From assembly GCA_026713405.1 (NCBI GenBank), contig JAPOON010000451.1, forward strand, positions 1 through 8,360: 8,360 nucleotides of DNA. The letters are read 5' to 3'. Position numbers and translations under genes: made by a program. The notes beneath the pieces are model-generated. The model had not been told where the DNA came from. It made no database searches and saw only the letters and a program-made list of their open reading frames with translations. The DNA comes from Gammaproteobacteria bacterium (lineage in GTDB: Bacteria > Pseudomonadota > Gammaproteobacteria > Pseudomonadales > Azotimanducaceae_A). Positions within the stretch are counted from its first letter, which is position 1, and each line of letters begins with the position of its first letter. Of the stretch, positions 1 through 6,894 are shown one piece after another.

Positions 1-668
1 CAACCGCGGCCGCGAAAAACCGGTTTCATGGCAGCCTCAATCCCAACGCACAGTTCCGAAAGGCGGTAACCGCCGAGGAAGTACTGGCCAGCCGTACGAT
101 CGTCGACCCGTTGACATTGTTCATGTGCTCCCCCATCTCGGACGGCGCGGCCGCGCTGGTTCTCGGTACGCGGGAGATGGCTCGAAAGGCGGGCGGGTCC
201 CTGGTCCGTGTACGGGCGAGTGCCATGCAGACGGGCCGCAAGCAGGGCCCTGACGATGCGGTGGCCCGGGCCGCGGCGAAGGCGTACGAGGCCGGTGGAA
301 TCGGGCCGGAAGACGTTGACGTGATCGAACTGCACGATGCGGCCATACCCGCTGAATTCATCGTGCTCGAGGAACTGGGGGTCGCAGCCAGTGGCGAAGC
401 TCCGAGCCTGTTGCACGATGGTGCAACGCGGCTCGGGGGCCGGGTGCCGGTCAATCCGAGTGGCGGACTATTGAGCCGGGGTCACCCCATCGGCGCTACC
501 GGAACCGGACAGCTCGTCGAACTCACCGACCAGTTGCGGGGCCGTGCCGGAAAGCGGCAGGTAACAGGTGCCCGCGTCGCGTTGGCGGAAAATGCAGGCG
601 GCGTTCTGGGGCGTGGCACGGCCGTTGCAGTAGTGACCGTTCTCGAGGCGGCAGGCTCCTCGAACTAG
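1..668 (+). CDS. SCP-x-like thiolase / acetyl-CoA acetyltransferase, C-terminal part (5' end outside window)
   Basis: The reading frame is open from base 3 to the TAG at 666-668, giving 221 residues of a protein whose N-terminal half lies to the left. Visible thiolase hallmarks, in order, are SDGAAALVL (end of the N-terminal thiolase fold), ELHDAA with its His codon at 333-335, and NPSGGLLSRGHPIGATG with the catalytic His codon at 483-485. Near the C-terminus is ALAENAGG (582-602), where classical biosynthetic and degradative thiolases carry a catalytic Cys (CxG). HDxx plus a Cys-less C-terminal loop is typical of the SCP-2/SCP-x thiolase branch. Family members cleave or form the C-C bond of 3-ketoacyl-CoAs in the cytoplasm, including side-chain beta-oxidation of branched or sterol-like acids. 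The nucleophilic Cys expected in the N-terminal half cannot be checked here. Substrate is unknown. The gene ends 22 bases before the stop of the convergent DUF1329 gene, so it is not in that operon. [Confidence was not given in the original answer; 0 is a placeholder required by the schema.]. Confidence 0.
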   Translation, partial: TAAAKNRFHGSLNPNAQFRKAVTAEEVLASRTIVDPLTLFMCSPISDGAAALVLGTREMARKAGGSLVRVRASAMQTGRKQGPDDAVARAAAKAYEAGGIGPEDVDVIELHDAAIPAEFIVLEELGVAASGEAPSLLHDGATRLGGRVPVNPSGGLLSRGHPIGATGTGQLVELTDQLRGRAGKRQVTGARVALAENAGGVLGRGTAVAVVTVLEAAGSSN

Positions 669-673
669 CCCTT

Positions 674-691
674 GCCTCATGCGGCTGAGGC
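674..691. terminator. Short hairpin between convergent genes, possible bidirectional terminator
   Basis: GCCTCA (674-679) and TGAGGC (686-691) form a perfect 6-bp stem around the loop TGCGGC. It sits exactly between the thiolase stop (668) and the DUF1329 stop (691-693), where a bidirectional terminator would be expected. Neither strand has a run of T after the stem, so an intrinsic terminator is only weakly supported. It could simply be a chance GC-rich inverted repeat. Confidence 0.35.
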
Positions 692-2067
692 TAATACCCC
701 AATCGGCGCAACGCGTTCCTGGTCATGTACTGGTCGTATATGTCGGGGTCGTTGACCCGCGTCCGATGACCGCCGCGGATTCGCCTGACCTGCTCGAGCC
801 GTGTCATGCGACCCGTCTGAATGTCGAATGCGTGCACGTGCGACCAGGACCAGTATGGGTGCGGCCCGTCCATGACTGCCTTGTCGCCCTTCCGGTAGAC
901 GGAGTAGGCGCCGTCGAAGCTTCGATACACCTCGCCCTTGTGGTCGTAGGTGTTCATGGCCAGCGGCAGGCCGGTCCTGGCATCGAACCATACCCGTTTC
1001 CTGCTCACCGGCGCCCGGCGATAGAGGAGCGGTTCCGCATCGACCACAATCGCCTCGGGGATGAGTTCCACGGTGGTATCCCAGAAGGTGTCGCCTTTCG
1101 GGCCGCCGTGGGTGGTGTGCTCCCAGTTGGGGTGATCGGCATTCCAGGCGCCGGACATGCCGGCCAGGAAGGGGCCCCGGTCGACGATACGGTAGTTGCC
1201 CCAGGTGTGCAGCGGATCGCCCGCCGCCCAGGCATCCGACAGATAAAGGGTGCCGCCGGGAATGAGCGGTTCGAACCGCTGATTGGTGGGGAAGACGCGT
1301 ATGCGCTTGAACGCCGGCAGGTAGCCCAGCAATTCCGGAAACTTGTTCTGGTCGTACGGCCAGATGTTCAAATACGAGGTGCCCGCCACGTCGTGCGGAT
1401 AGAGAAAAAATACGCTCTGGTAGCGCAACTTGTCTTCGTGCCCCGTCCAGTAGGGCTTCGGGTCGAGGCGCACCCGGGCAACCGCTGCCAGTTCCGTCCA
1501 GACCGTGTCGTATTGATACTGAACTACTCCCTCGACGGACAGATCGTGTTCCCTCACCGCATACAGTGAAGCGTCGTGCCGCCCCCAACTCAACGTGAGC
1601 GACGCGAAGAGTTCCAGCCCGGTCTTCGCATCCGGAAACGGGTTGCCGCCGATCCAGGGTTTGCCGTCATCGACAACCACGTTGCCTGACGCATCGAACC
1701 GCGCCTTGCCCTGGTTGCGCAGTGTCGCCTCGATATAGTCCCAGGGGGAAAGCTGCATGATGTCGGTGGTGGTTGGGGCGGTGCCCAGTTGCCGGCCCAT
1801 GTCGCGGATCTGCTGATACTTGATGTCGTCGAGCAGGCTTCGCACGTGCTCGACATTGTCGGCGGTTATGACGTCTCCCGTACTCAGCTTGCCGCCGGTG
1901 TACTCGTCGAGCGACAGCAGTTCGTCCGGATAGGCGGCGGAGATGTCCCCTTCAGCGGCAATGGTCGGCCACAGGGGGGCGAGAACGCCGGCCGCGGCGG
2001 ACCCCTGGACGACCTGGCGCAGAAAGTGCCGGCGGCTGTAGTCCCGGTCGAAGCGGGTCAGGCGCAT
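691..2067 (-). CDS. DUF1329 family protein with twin-arginine signal
   Basis: This 458-residue protein has the length and signatures of the DUF1329 family: NPFPDAKTGLE near residue 145, LPAFKRIRVFPTNQRFEP in the middle, FDARTGLPLAMNTYD about 100 residues before the end, and a charged C-terminal tail. DUF1329 proteins are periplasmic or outer-membrane-associated and are thought to share a LolA/LolB-like lipid-binding fold; their biochemical role is not settled. The N-terminus has a near-consensus Tat motif, SRRHFLR at residues 11-17, then a hydrophobic stretch and a likely cleavage after TIAA (about residue 38), so export folded through Tat is predicted. The ATG at 2065-2067 is supported by this signal and by AGGA eight bases upstream. 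It is last in the operon, 89 bases after the YCF48-like gene, with no terminator-like hairpin between them. With the RND transporter two genes upstream, a role in moving a hydrophobic ligand across the envelope is a reasonable inference. Confidence 0.88.
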   Translation of the reverse strand: MRLTRFDRDYSRRHFLRQVVQGSAAAGVLAPLWPTIAAEGDISAAYPDELLSLDEYTGGKLSTGDVITADNVEHVRSLLDDIKYQQIRDMGRQLGTAPTTTDIMQLSPWDYIEATLRNQGKARFDASGNVVVDDGKPWIGGNPFPDAKTGLELFASLTLSWGRHDASLYAVREHDLSVEGVVQYQYDTVWTELAAVARVRLDPKPYWTGHEDKLRYQSVFFLYPHDVAGTSYLNIWPYDQNKFPELLGYLPAFKRIRVFPTNQRFEPLIPGGTLYLSDAWAAGDPLHTWGNYRIVDRGPFLAGMSGAWNADHPNWEHTTHGGPKGDTFWDTTVELIPEAIVVDAEPLLYRRAPVSRKRVWFDARTGLPLAMNTYDHKGEVYRSFDGAYSVYRKGDKAVMDGPHPYWSWSHVHAFDIQTGRMTRLEQVRRIRGGHRTRVNDPDIYDQYMTRNALRRLGY

Positions 2068-2156
2068 TCCGGAGGTCCTGTTCGATCGGCTTCTAGCATT
2101 TCGGAGCTCGCTCAGCGCGCCGCCGCGTCGTTGGAAAGCGGTTGATCGCCAACTGC

Positions 2157-3149
2157 TTAAAGGCGTTCCGCGCGCGCGACCCTGATCACCCGGCCGGAAT
2201 GGCCGACCGCGATGAAGCCGCTGTCGGTGGCCACCAACTTTCCGTACCAGTTGGTGTTCACCTCGGCGTCGGTTACCGGTCTCCAGCTTTCCCCGTCGTC
2301 GTCGCTGACGATCATGTAACGCATCCCCGACACCGTCGCCTGGCCGTCCTCGGTCGACCAGACGCCCAGCAGATTGCCGCTGGTTGGCGTATCCAGGCCC
2401 GTCCAGGTCTGTCCGCCATCGGTGGTGCGCAGCACGGCGCCGTCCTGGCCGACGGCGAAACCGGTTCCGTCCGTTCGCACGTGAACACCCGAGAGCGAGG
2501 CGATGCCCTGATGGACGATGTCCCAGTTGCGCCCCTCATCGGTCGTACGAAGGATCAGGCCGAATTCGCCCACGATGAGGGCGCTCCCGTCCGGGTTGAC
2601 CTGAACGTCATAAAGATGGGGGTCGTAAAAACCCTCGACATGGGGGGCGAGTTGCAGGGGGGACTCTTCCCAGGTTTCCCCGCCGTCGTAGGACAGGAGA
2701 ATGAGGTCGAAGCTGCCAACCGCGATCGCAAGGCCGGACGCGTTCATGTCAACGGCCATCAGGCGCTCTTCCGTGCCGGACTCGATGGCCCGCCACGCTT
2801 CGCCCGAGTCGCTGACCCAGATGCTGCCCATCTGGCCGACGGACAGGCGGGGGGCGCCCTGTATCGCCACATCGATGAGCGACAGCGGGGTTTCCAGTTT
2901 TTCAGGAACCCAGCTCCTTCCCCCGTCGTCGCTCGTGATGACGGTGCCGCGGGCACCGACAGCGACGCCGCGCCGGAGATCCTCGTGAAAGTCGATGCCG
3001 TAGAGCGGCCGGTGCACCGTACCGTCGGCCACGATGGTGATGGAGCGAAGCGCCGTTTCGGCCTGCAGGCCAACGGCGGCGGTGAGCGAGAGAATCAGCA
3101 GTATCATCGGCGCCAAACTTCGTTGATGGCCGATCGCCGTCGCCGGCAC
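2157..3149 (-). CDS. Exported YCF48-like (Ycf48/Hcf136) BNR beta-propeller protein
   Basis: The protein carries six Asp-box (BNR) motifs: SDDGGRSW, SDSGEAW, SYDGGETW, TTDEGRNW, TTDGGQTW and SDDDGESW. From the GTG start they begin at residues 73, 113, 153, 202, 242 and 282, an almost exact 40-residue period with one 9-residue insertion. Blades such as AVGARGTVITSDDGG and AVGQDGAVLRTTDGG match the YCF48-related family, named for the photosystem II assembly factor but widespread in non-photosynthetic Proteobacteria next to RND transporters. A seventh partial blade (AVGHSGRVIRV) ends the protein, so a six- or seven-bladed periplasmic propeller is likely, probably a scaffold or ligand-binding partner of the transporter. 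The start is uncertain. GTG at 3147-3149 is 10 bases after the transporter stop, has GAAG eight bases upstream, and gives a signal peptide with a basic N-region and cleavage after GLQA (residue 30). ATG at 3105-3107 would leave no positive charge before the hydrophobic core. An ATG at 3269 would overlap the transporter by about 110 bases and is unlikely. Confidence 0.87.
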   Translation of the reverse strand: MPATAIGHQRSLAPMILLILSLTAAVGLQAETALRSITIVADGTVHRPLYGIDFHEDLRRGVAVGARGTVITSDDGGRSWVPEKLETPLSLIDVAIQGAPRLSVGQMGSIWVSDSGEAWRAIESGTEERLMAVDMNASGLAIAVGSFDLILLSYDGGETWEESPLQLAPHVEGFYDPHLYDVQVNPDGSALIVGEFGLILRTTDEGRNWDIVHQGIASLSGVHVRTDGTGFAVGQDGAVLRTTDGGQTWTGLDTPTSGNLLGVWSTEDGQATVSGMRYMIVSDDDGESWRPVTDAEVNTNWYGKLVATDSGFIAVGHSGRVIRVARAERL

Positions 3150-3159
3150 CCGGTAGTCT

Positions 3160-5628
3160 TCAGGTAGCCGCACTGCTCGCTCCCCATTCCCGTGAATCGG
3201 CCCCGTCGCTCTGACGTGCGGATTGCGCCTCACGCGCCAGATCCACGCGTTCGCTGACCAGCAGGTCATCGCGGCCGACGAATGACGGACGCAGAAACCA
3301 CACCAGCAGCGGCAGCACGAACAGCGCCATGACCATGTTGATTACCATAACCGCGGCCAGCAGCAGGCCCATGTCGGCCAGGAACTTGAGCCCGGACAGG
3401 AAGTACCAGGGCAGGATGCCGATCAGCATGATGGTGGCGGTAAAGGCGATCGCCCGGCCGGTCGTGGTGGTGGCCTCGCGGATGATGGCGGAGAAGTCCC
3501 CCTGTTGATTCTTGTACTCGTCGCAGACCCGCGCCAGCAGGTAGATGCCGTAGTCGATTCCCACGCCGATGCCCATGGCCGCCACCAGCAGTGAATTGAT
3601 GTCGCGGCCCAGGTCGAGGGCTTCCAGCATGGCGATGATGACGAAGTTGGCCATGTTCACCTGCACGAGCAATATGAAGCCCGCCACCAGGGATTTGAAC
3701 GCCACCGCCGACAGCGCGAACATCAGGAAGCCGAGAACGCCCACGATGACCCAGTAGTGTCCCTGGACGGTGTCGTTCACCGCCTGCTGCAACGCGATCG
3801 TGCCGCTGCCCAGGCGAATCCTGAATTGCTCGTGGTCGAGGCCCACCGCGTTCACGGCTTCCGTTGCGTTGGCGAGCGCCGCGTCGACCGTCTCCTGCTT
3901 GTTGTCGCGGTACCACAGCGACACGGTCGAATGCTGTTGCCTCATGTCGATGACGTGGCTGAACGCCTTCGGCCCGCTGCCCATCATCGCGGCCGTCGCG
4001 GCGGCTTGAGTCGCCCAGTCGGAGGTGTCCAGGGGATTCCAGCGGGGATCGCCCCCGTTGTAGAGGCGCCCGCCCTCGCTCAGGTAGTCGGCGAACGACA
4101 GGGTCGCCCGGGGTGGATGCGCGGACTGTTCCATGTGGTCCTGCAGCGCCAGCATGGCGTGTACCGGGCCGGCCTTGCGGGCGGTCTTTTCCAGCGTTTC
4201 GCCTTCCTTCGACTCCAGCACCAGTTCCAGGGTGTTCACGCCCGGGAAGTTGTCGTTGATGGTGCGCACCGCCACGTTGAACTCGGAGTCTTCCCACAAC
4301 AGCGAACTGCCCTCCACCGGATTGCCCACCTTGATCTGCAGGCCGTTGTAGATGGAGATTCCCGCCAGCAGCAGCAACGCGAAGCCCGTATAGGCGGCGC
4401 TTTTCCCCGTGGTCAACATGGCCACCCGGCGCAGCACCCTGGCCATCCACTGATGCACGCCCGTCAGGCTCAGGTCTCGCGATACGATCGAATACAGATT
4501 CCTGGGCACGGGCAGCCTGGACAGGATCAGGGGCGCCAGGAGAACCGATGTGGGCAGCAGAATCATGGCCCAGTAGCCGGCGAAGAGTGCAAAGCGCTGC
4601 ATTGCGGGGATGGGTGCAAGGGCGATCAGGAGGATCGCAGTCGCATCCGTGATGATCCCGAGTACGCCGGGGCCCATCATCACCCGCAGCGACAGCCTGC
4701 CCGCTTCCTCCTTGTCGCCGACCACGTGAAGTACCTCGTAGAAGCGCTCGATGTACTGAACGGTGTGACTGAACGCGCGCGCCACGAGCAGCAGCGGCAC
4801 CAGCAGCAGCAGCGGCTCCACCGCCAGGTCGAGCCAGCCGGCCAGCCCGAAACCCCAGATGGCGGAGACCACGCCGGTAATCGCCGGCGTTACTACGCCT
4901 GCGATGTTGCGCATGTAGAGAAACAGCGCCGCGAACAGCGCCAGCAGGGTGACGGCGAAGATCCAGATCATCTGCGTCTGGTACTGGTACACCCAGCCCA
5001 CCAGCGCAGGCTCGCCCGCAAGAAACACGTCGTGGTCGGCGTCGCTGGCGGCGTGTGCCAGCCCGTTCACGTATTCGAACGTTTCGCCGAAATCCAGCCG
5101 GTGCTCGATGAAGGTGGCCTGAATCAGCGTGGCGGTGGCGTCTTCGGAGACCAGGAACCCCCGGGAATTCGGGGAGCGTTCAACGCGCTGCTTGAATTCC
5201 TCCATCTCCTCGGGCGTTTGCGGCACCGTGCTGTCCATGAGCGGACGCATGTCGATGCCGAAGGGCGTGGCCGCGGCATAGCGTGCCTTTGAGGTGGTGA
5301 TCGACAGGATCTGGTCGTGGTCCACCGCGGGCGCCAGGTCGACGTCACGGGTCAGGTCCCAGACTTTCTGCAGGGTTTCCGTGTTGTAGATGTCGCCTTG
5401 CTTGCGCTTGACCATCATGTGGATGGTGAGGGGATTGCCGAAGTTCGGGTGATCGCGGAAGGTCTCCGCGAAAGGATGTCCGGTGGGTTGCAGGTCGGAG
5501 AATATCGTCTTGATCTGCACCCGCGGCAGCCCGAGCGCGGACACCAGGGTCGCAACCGCGATCAGCAACAGCGCCAGCGGGCGATGCGTGAATAACCAGT
5601 GGGAAATCCGATAGCGCAGTCTGCTCAT
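3160..5628 (-). CDS. MMPL/RND-superfamily transporter (HpnN-like efflux permease)
   Basis: This 822-residue inner-membrane protein has the RND/MMPL layout of two repeats, each with one helix, a large periplasmic loop and five helices. Helices are visible near residues 18-35, 219-238, 243-265, 270-285, 317-340, 345-370, 412-429, 624-642, 646-668, 680-700, 725-745 and 752-778. The second half has the MMPL proton-relay signature GIGVGIDYG with Asp692-Tyr693 in helix 10; the matching helix 4 has VARAFSH instead, so the halves are not equivalent. The loops at about 36-218 and 430-623 would be periplasmic. RND/MMPL proteins use proton motive force to move lipids, hopanoids, siderophores or other hydrophobic molecules; the substrate here cannot be read from sequence. 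The ATG at 5626-5628 has AAGGGG six bases upstream. It is first in the operon, with the YCF48-like gene starting 10 bases after its TGA. The C-terminal 40 residues are polar and cytoplasmic. Confidence 0.93.
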   Translation of the reverse strand: MSRLRYRISHWLFTHRPLALLLIAVATLVSALGLPRVQIKTIFSDLQPTGHPFAETFRDHPNFGNPLTIHMMVKRKQGDIYNTETLQKVWDLTRDVDLAPAVDHDQILSITTSKARYAAATPFGIDMRPLMDSTVPQTPEEMEEFKQRVERSPNSRGFLVSEDATATLIQATFIEHRLDFGETFEYVNGLAHAASDADHDVFLAGEPALVGWVYQYQTQMIWIFAVTLLALFAALFLYMRNIAGVVTPAITGVVSAIWGFGLAGWLDLAVEPLLLLVPLLLVARAFSHTVQYIERFYEVLHVVGDKEEAGRLSLRVMMGPGVLGIITDATAILLIALAPIPAMQRFALFAGYWAMILLPTSVLLAPLILSRLPVPRNLYSIVSRDLSLTGVHQWMARVLRRVAMLTTGKSAAYTGFALLLLAGISIYNGLQIKVGNPVEGSSLLWEDSEFNVAVRTINDNFPGVNTLELVLESKEGETLEKTARKAGPVHAMLALQDHMEQSAHPPRATLSFADYLSEGGRLYNGGDPRWNPLDTSDWATQAAATAAMMGSGPKAFSHVIDMRQQHSTVSLWYRDNKQETVDAALANATEAVNAVGLDHEQFRIRLGSGTIALQQAVNDTVQGHYWVIVGVLGFLMFALSAVAFKSLVAGFILLVQVNMANFVIIAMLEALDLGRDINSLLVAAMGIGVGIDYGIYLLARVCDEYKNQQGDFSAIIREATTTTGRAIAFTATIMLIGILPWYFLSGLKFLADMGLLLAAVMVINMVMALFVLPLLVWFLRPSFVGRDDLLVSERVDLAREAQSARQSDGADSREWGASSAAT

Positions 5629-5829
5629 CGCCGACCCCTTTCCACGTCAATCGATGCCTGGCAAGGTTTCGTCAGGGCGCCCTCACGCAATCCTCGCATC
5701 GCCCCGCGGGCCCCATCCGCGCCGCTTACCCCCAGGCCGAACCAATGCCACCAAAGAGACCGCAAAGGTCGTAGACGGCCGGCTTGGGCGCGAGCCGAAC
5801 GCCAACCACAGAACAAATTAGCATACAGG

Positions 5830-5842
5830 ATTATAGTACAAT
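5830..5842 (-). promoter_or_regulatory. Second copy (12/13) of the ATTGTACTAYAAT operator-like element
   Basis: Read on the minus strand this is ATTGTACTATAAT, differing at a single base from the perfect palindrome ATTGTACTACAAT at 6769-6781. The mismatch creates the TATAAT -10 box. A repressor bound here would cover the -10 of the transporter operon. The resemblance could also arise because both are AT-rich promoter DNA. Confidence 0.4.
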
Positions 5843-5858
5843 TCATGGAATATTCAGC
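5830..5858 (-). promoter_or_regulatory. Predicted sigma70-type promoter of the transporter operon
   Basis: On the minus strand a perfect -10 box, TATAAT, occupies 5835-5830 in an AT-rich island within GC-rich DNA. Seventeen bases upstream the -35 position reads GCTGAA (5858-5853), a poor match that overlaps the surE stop codon, so the promoter may need an activator. Transcription would start near 5823 and leave a leader of about 195 bases before the transporter ATG. The leader contains an imperfect hairpin (CGGCT/AGCCG arms at 5780-5797), with no recognised riboswitch. The -10 box overlaps the 13-base element described separately. Confidence 0.5.
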
Positions 5859-6714
5859 CGGAATCCCCCGATTCGCTACCCGCCCGATCCCGGAGATCGT
5901 TCAGTTCGTCCATGTCGTCCATGTCTTCAGCCAGCGTTTGCAAACTTTCCGTTGCGGTCAGGTCCAGGCCCAGCGGACTGAGGGAGATATAGCCGTCGGC
6001 AATCGCCTTGATATCGGAATCCGGGCCCGGCGACCCGTCTTCGTAGGCCAGCAGCATCCGGTAGTAGGGCTCGCCCGCAGCGTCCTCGTCCTGCTCCAGA
6101 ACGTAACATCCGGGAGGGCGCCGCCCCTGCCTGGTGATGCGCAGGCCGCGCACCTGGTCGGGCGGCACCCCGGGAAAATTCAGGTTCATGAACACGCTGT
6201 CGTCCCAGGCGGTCGCCAGCAGGCGTTTCAACACCGGCGGCGCCCAGCGCTCGGAGGTCTCCCAATGGATCCTTCGGTCTTCGCCGAGACCGAAGTTCTT
6301 CTCGCCGGGCACGAAGACCTGGCTCATCGCAACCGCCGGTACACCGAGCTGGGTCGACTCCCGGGCAGCGGCGATGGTTCCCGAGTAGGCCGTGTCGTCC
6401 GCCAGGTTGGGCCCCCTGTTGATGCCCGCGAGACAGACCGTCGGCCGGTTGTCGGTGAGCAGCTCGTGGAGCGCCAGCATGACGCATTCCGCAGGGCTGC
6501 CCGTCACGGCGTAGTGATACCGGTCGACCTTGCGCACCCGCACGGGCATTCCGATGGACAGTGAGTGCGAAGCCCCGGACTGGTTCTCTTCCGGCGCGAC
6601 AACGAAAACCTCCTCTGCGAGCTGTCGTGCAACCGCTTCGAGAACGCGCATTCCCGGCGCATCGATGCCATCGTCATTGACCAGTAAAATCCGGTGATCG
6701 GCCAGTGCGCTCAT
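5854..6714 (-). CDS. surE: 5'/3'-nucleotidase SurE
   Basis: SurE hydrolyses the phosphate of nucleoside 5'- and 3'-monophosphates (and short polyphosphate in some species) in the cytoplasm, using a divalent metal. The family signatures are all present: ILLVNDDG with metal-binding Asp14-Asp15, APEENQSGASHSLS with Ser46, the TGSPAECV stretch, and LAGINRGPNLADD with Asn99, followed by YSGTIAAARE. These are the four metal-site positions described for the family. The length of 286 residues exceeds the usual 250 or so because of a loop around residues 135-160 and an acidic C-terminal tail of about 30 residues (EDMDDMDELNDLRD). The ATG at 6712-6714 starts just before the conserved beta-strand, as expected, but its Shine-Dalgarno GGGAGGA is only one base from the ATG, unusually close. 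It does not sit beside pcm, nlpD or rpoS, its usual neighbours in Proteobacteria; instead it is followed by the transporter operon and divergent from the swivel-domain gene. Confidence 0.95.
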   Translation of the reverse strand: MSALADHRILLVNDDGIDAPGMRVLEAVARQLAEEVFVVAPEENQSGASHSLSIGMPVRVRKVDRYHYAVTGSPAECVMLALHELLTDNRPTVCLAGINRGPNLADDTAYSGTIAAARESTQLGVPAVAMSQVFVPGEKNFGLGEDRRIHWETSERWAPPVLKRLLATAWDDSVFMNLNFPGVPPDQVRGLRITRQGRRPPGCYVLEQDEDAAGEPYYRMLLAYEDGSPGPDSDIKAIADGYISLSPLGLDLTATESLQTLAEDMDDMDELNDLRDRAGSESGDSG

Positions 6715-6768
6715 GTCCTCCCGTTTCCCAGTGACAGCGCCTCGGGAACGCGAAATTTCCCGGCGGCA

Positions 6769-6781
6769 ATTGTACTACAAT
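6769..6781. promoter_or_regulatory. Perfect 13-base palindrome ATTGTA-C-TACAAT, operator candidate
   Basis: The inverted repeat lies in the surE / swivel-protein divergent region, immediately upstream of the rightward -35 box. Its core TTGTACTACAA fits the TNGTNNNACNA consensus known for FadR-subfamily GntR regulators. A second overlapping inverted repeat, ACAATGTTGT, covers 6777-6786, and the half-element AATTGTA recurs at 6801-6807, 33 bases (about three helical turns) downstream and overlapping the -10. Read leftward, the same bases contain TACAAT (6774-6769), a possible but weakly supported -10 for surE with no good -35. No GntR gene is in the window. Confidence 0.45.
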
Positions 6782-6782
6782 G

Positions 6783-6811
6783 TTGTAACACTTTTGAGCG
6801 AATTGTATACT
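6783..6811 (+). promoter_or_regulatory. Predicted sigma70 promoter for the swivel-domain operon
   Basis: TTGTAA (6783-6788) and TATACT (6806-6811) are separated by exactly 17 bases, a good match to TTGACA-17-TATAAT in otherwise GC-rich DNA. Transcription would begin near 6818, giving a leader of about 77 bases to the ATG at 6895. The perfect palindrome at 6769-6781 abuts its upstream edge, a position suited to an activator, while the AATTGTA copy at 6801-6807 overlaps the -10. Confidence 0.65.
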
Positions 6812-6894
6812 TCTGCGCGGTAGAGGGAGTGCGTTCTGGTGTTTATCGCCATCCGGTCCGCACAGCAAAACGAAGACAAAACAAGGATCCGCGC

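Noticed and set aside
679..1569. 296-codon + strand frame
   Set aside because: It lies antisense to the DUF1329 gene, whose product has clear family motifs and a Tat signal. The + strand translation shows no domain.
2142..3167. 341-codon + strand frame
   Set aside because: It is antisense to the YCF48-like gene, whose six regularly spaced Asp boxes show which strand is coding.
3757..5292. 511-codon open frame on the + strand
   Set aside because: It is antisense to the transporter gene, has a low-complexity Arg/Gln/His/Gly-rich translation typical of GC-rich shadow frames, and no ribosome binding site. The minus-strand product is an unmistakable RND/MMPL protein.
5780..5797. Hairpin in the transporter leader as a surE terminator or riboswitch
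   Set aside because: The stem is only five base pairs with an eight-base loop and no T-run follows. It does not resemble any riboswitch I know.
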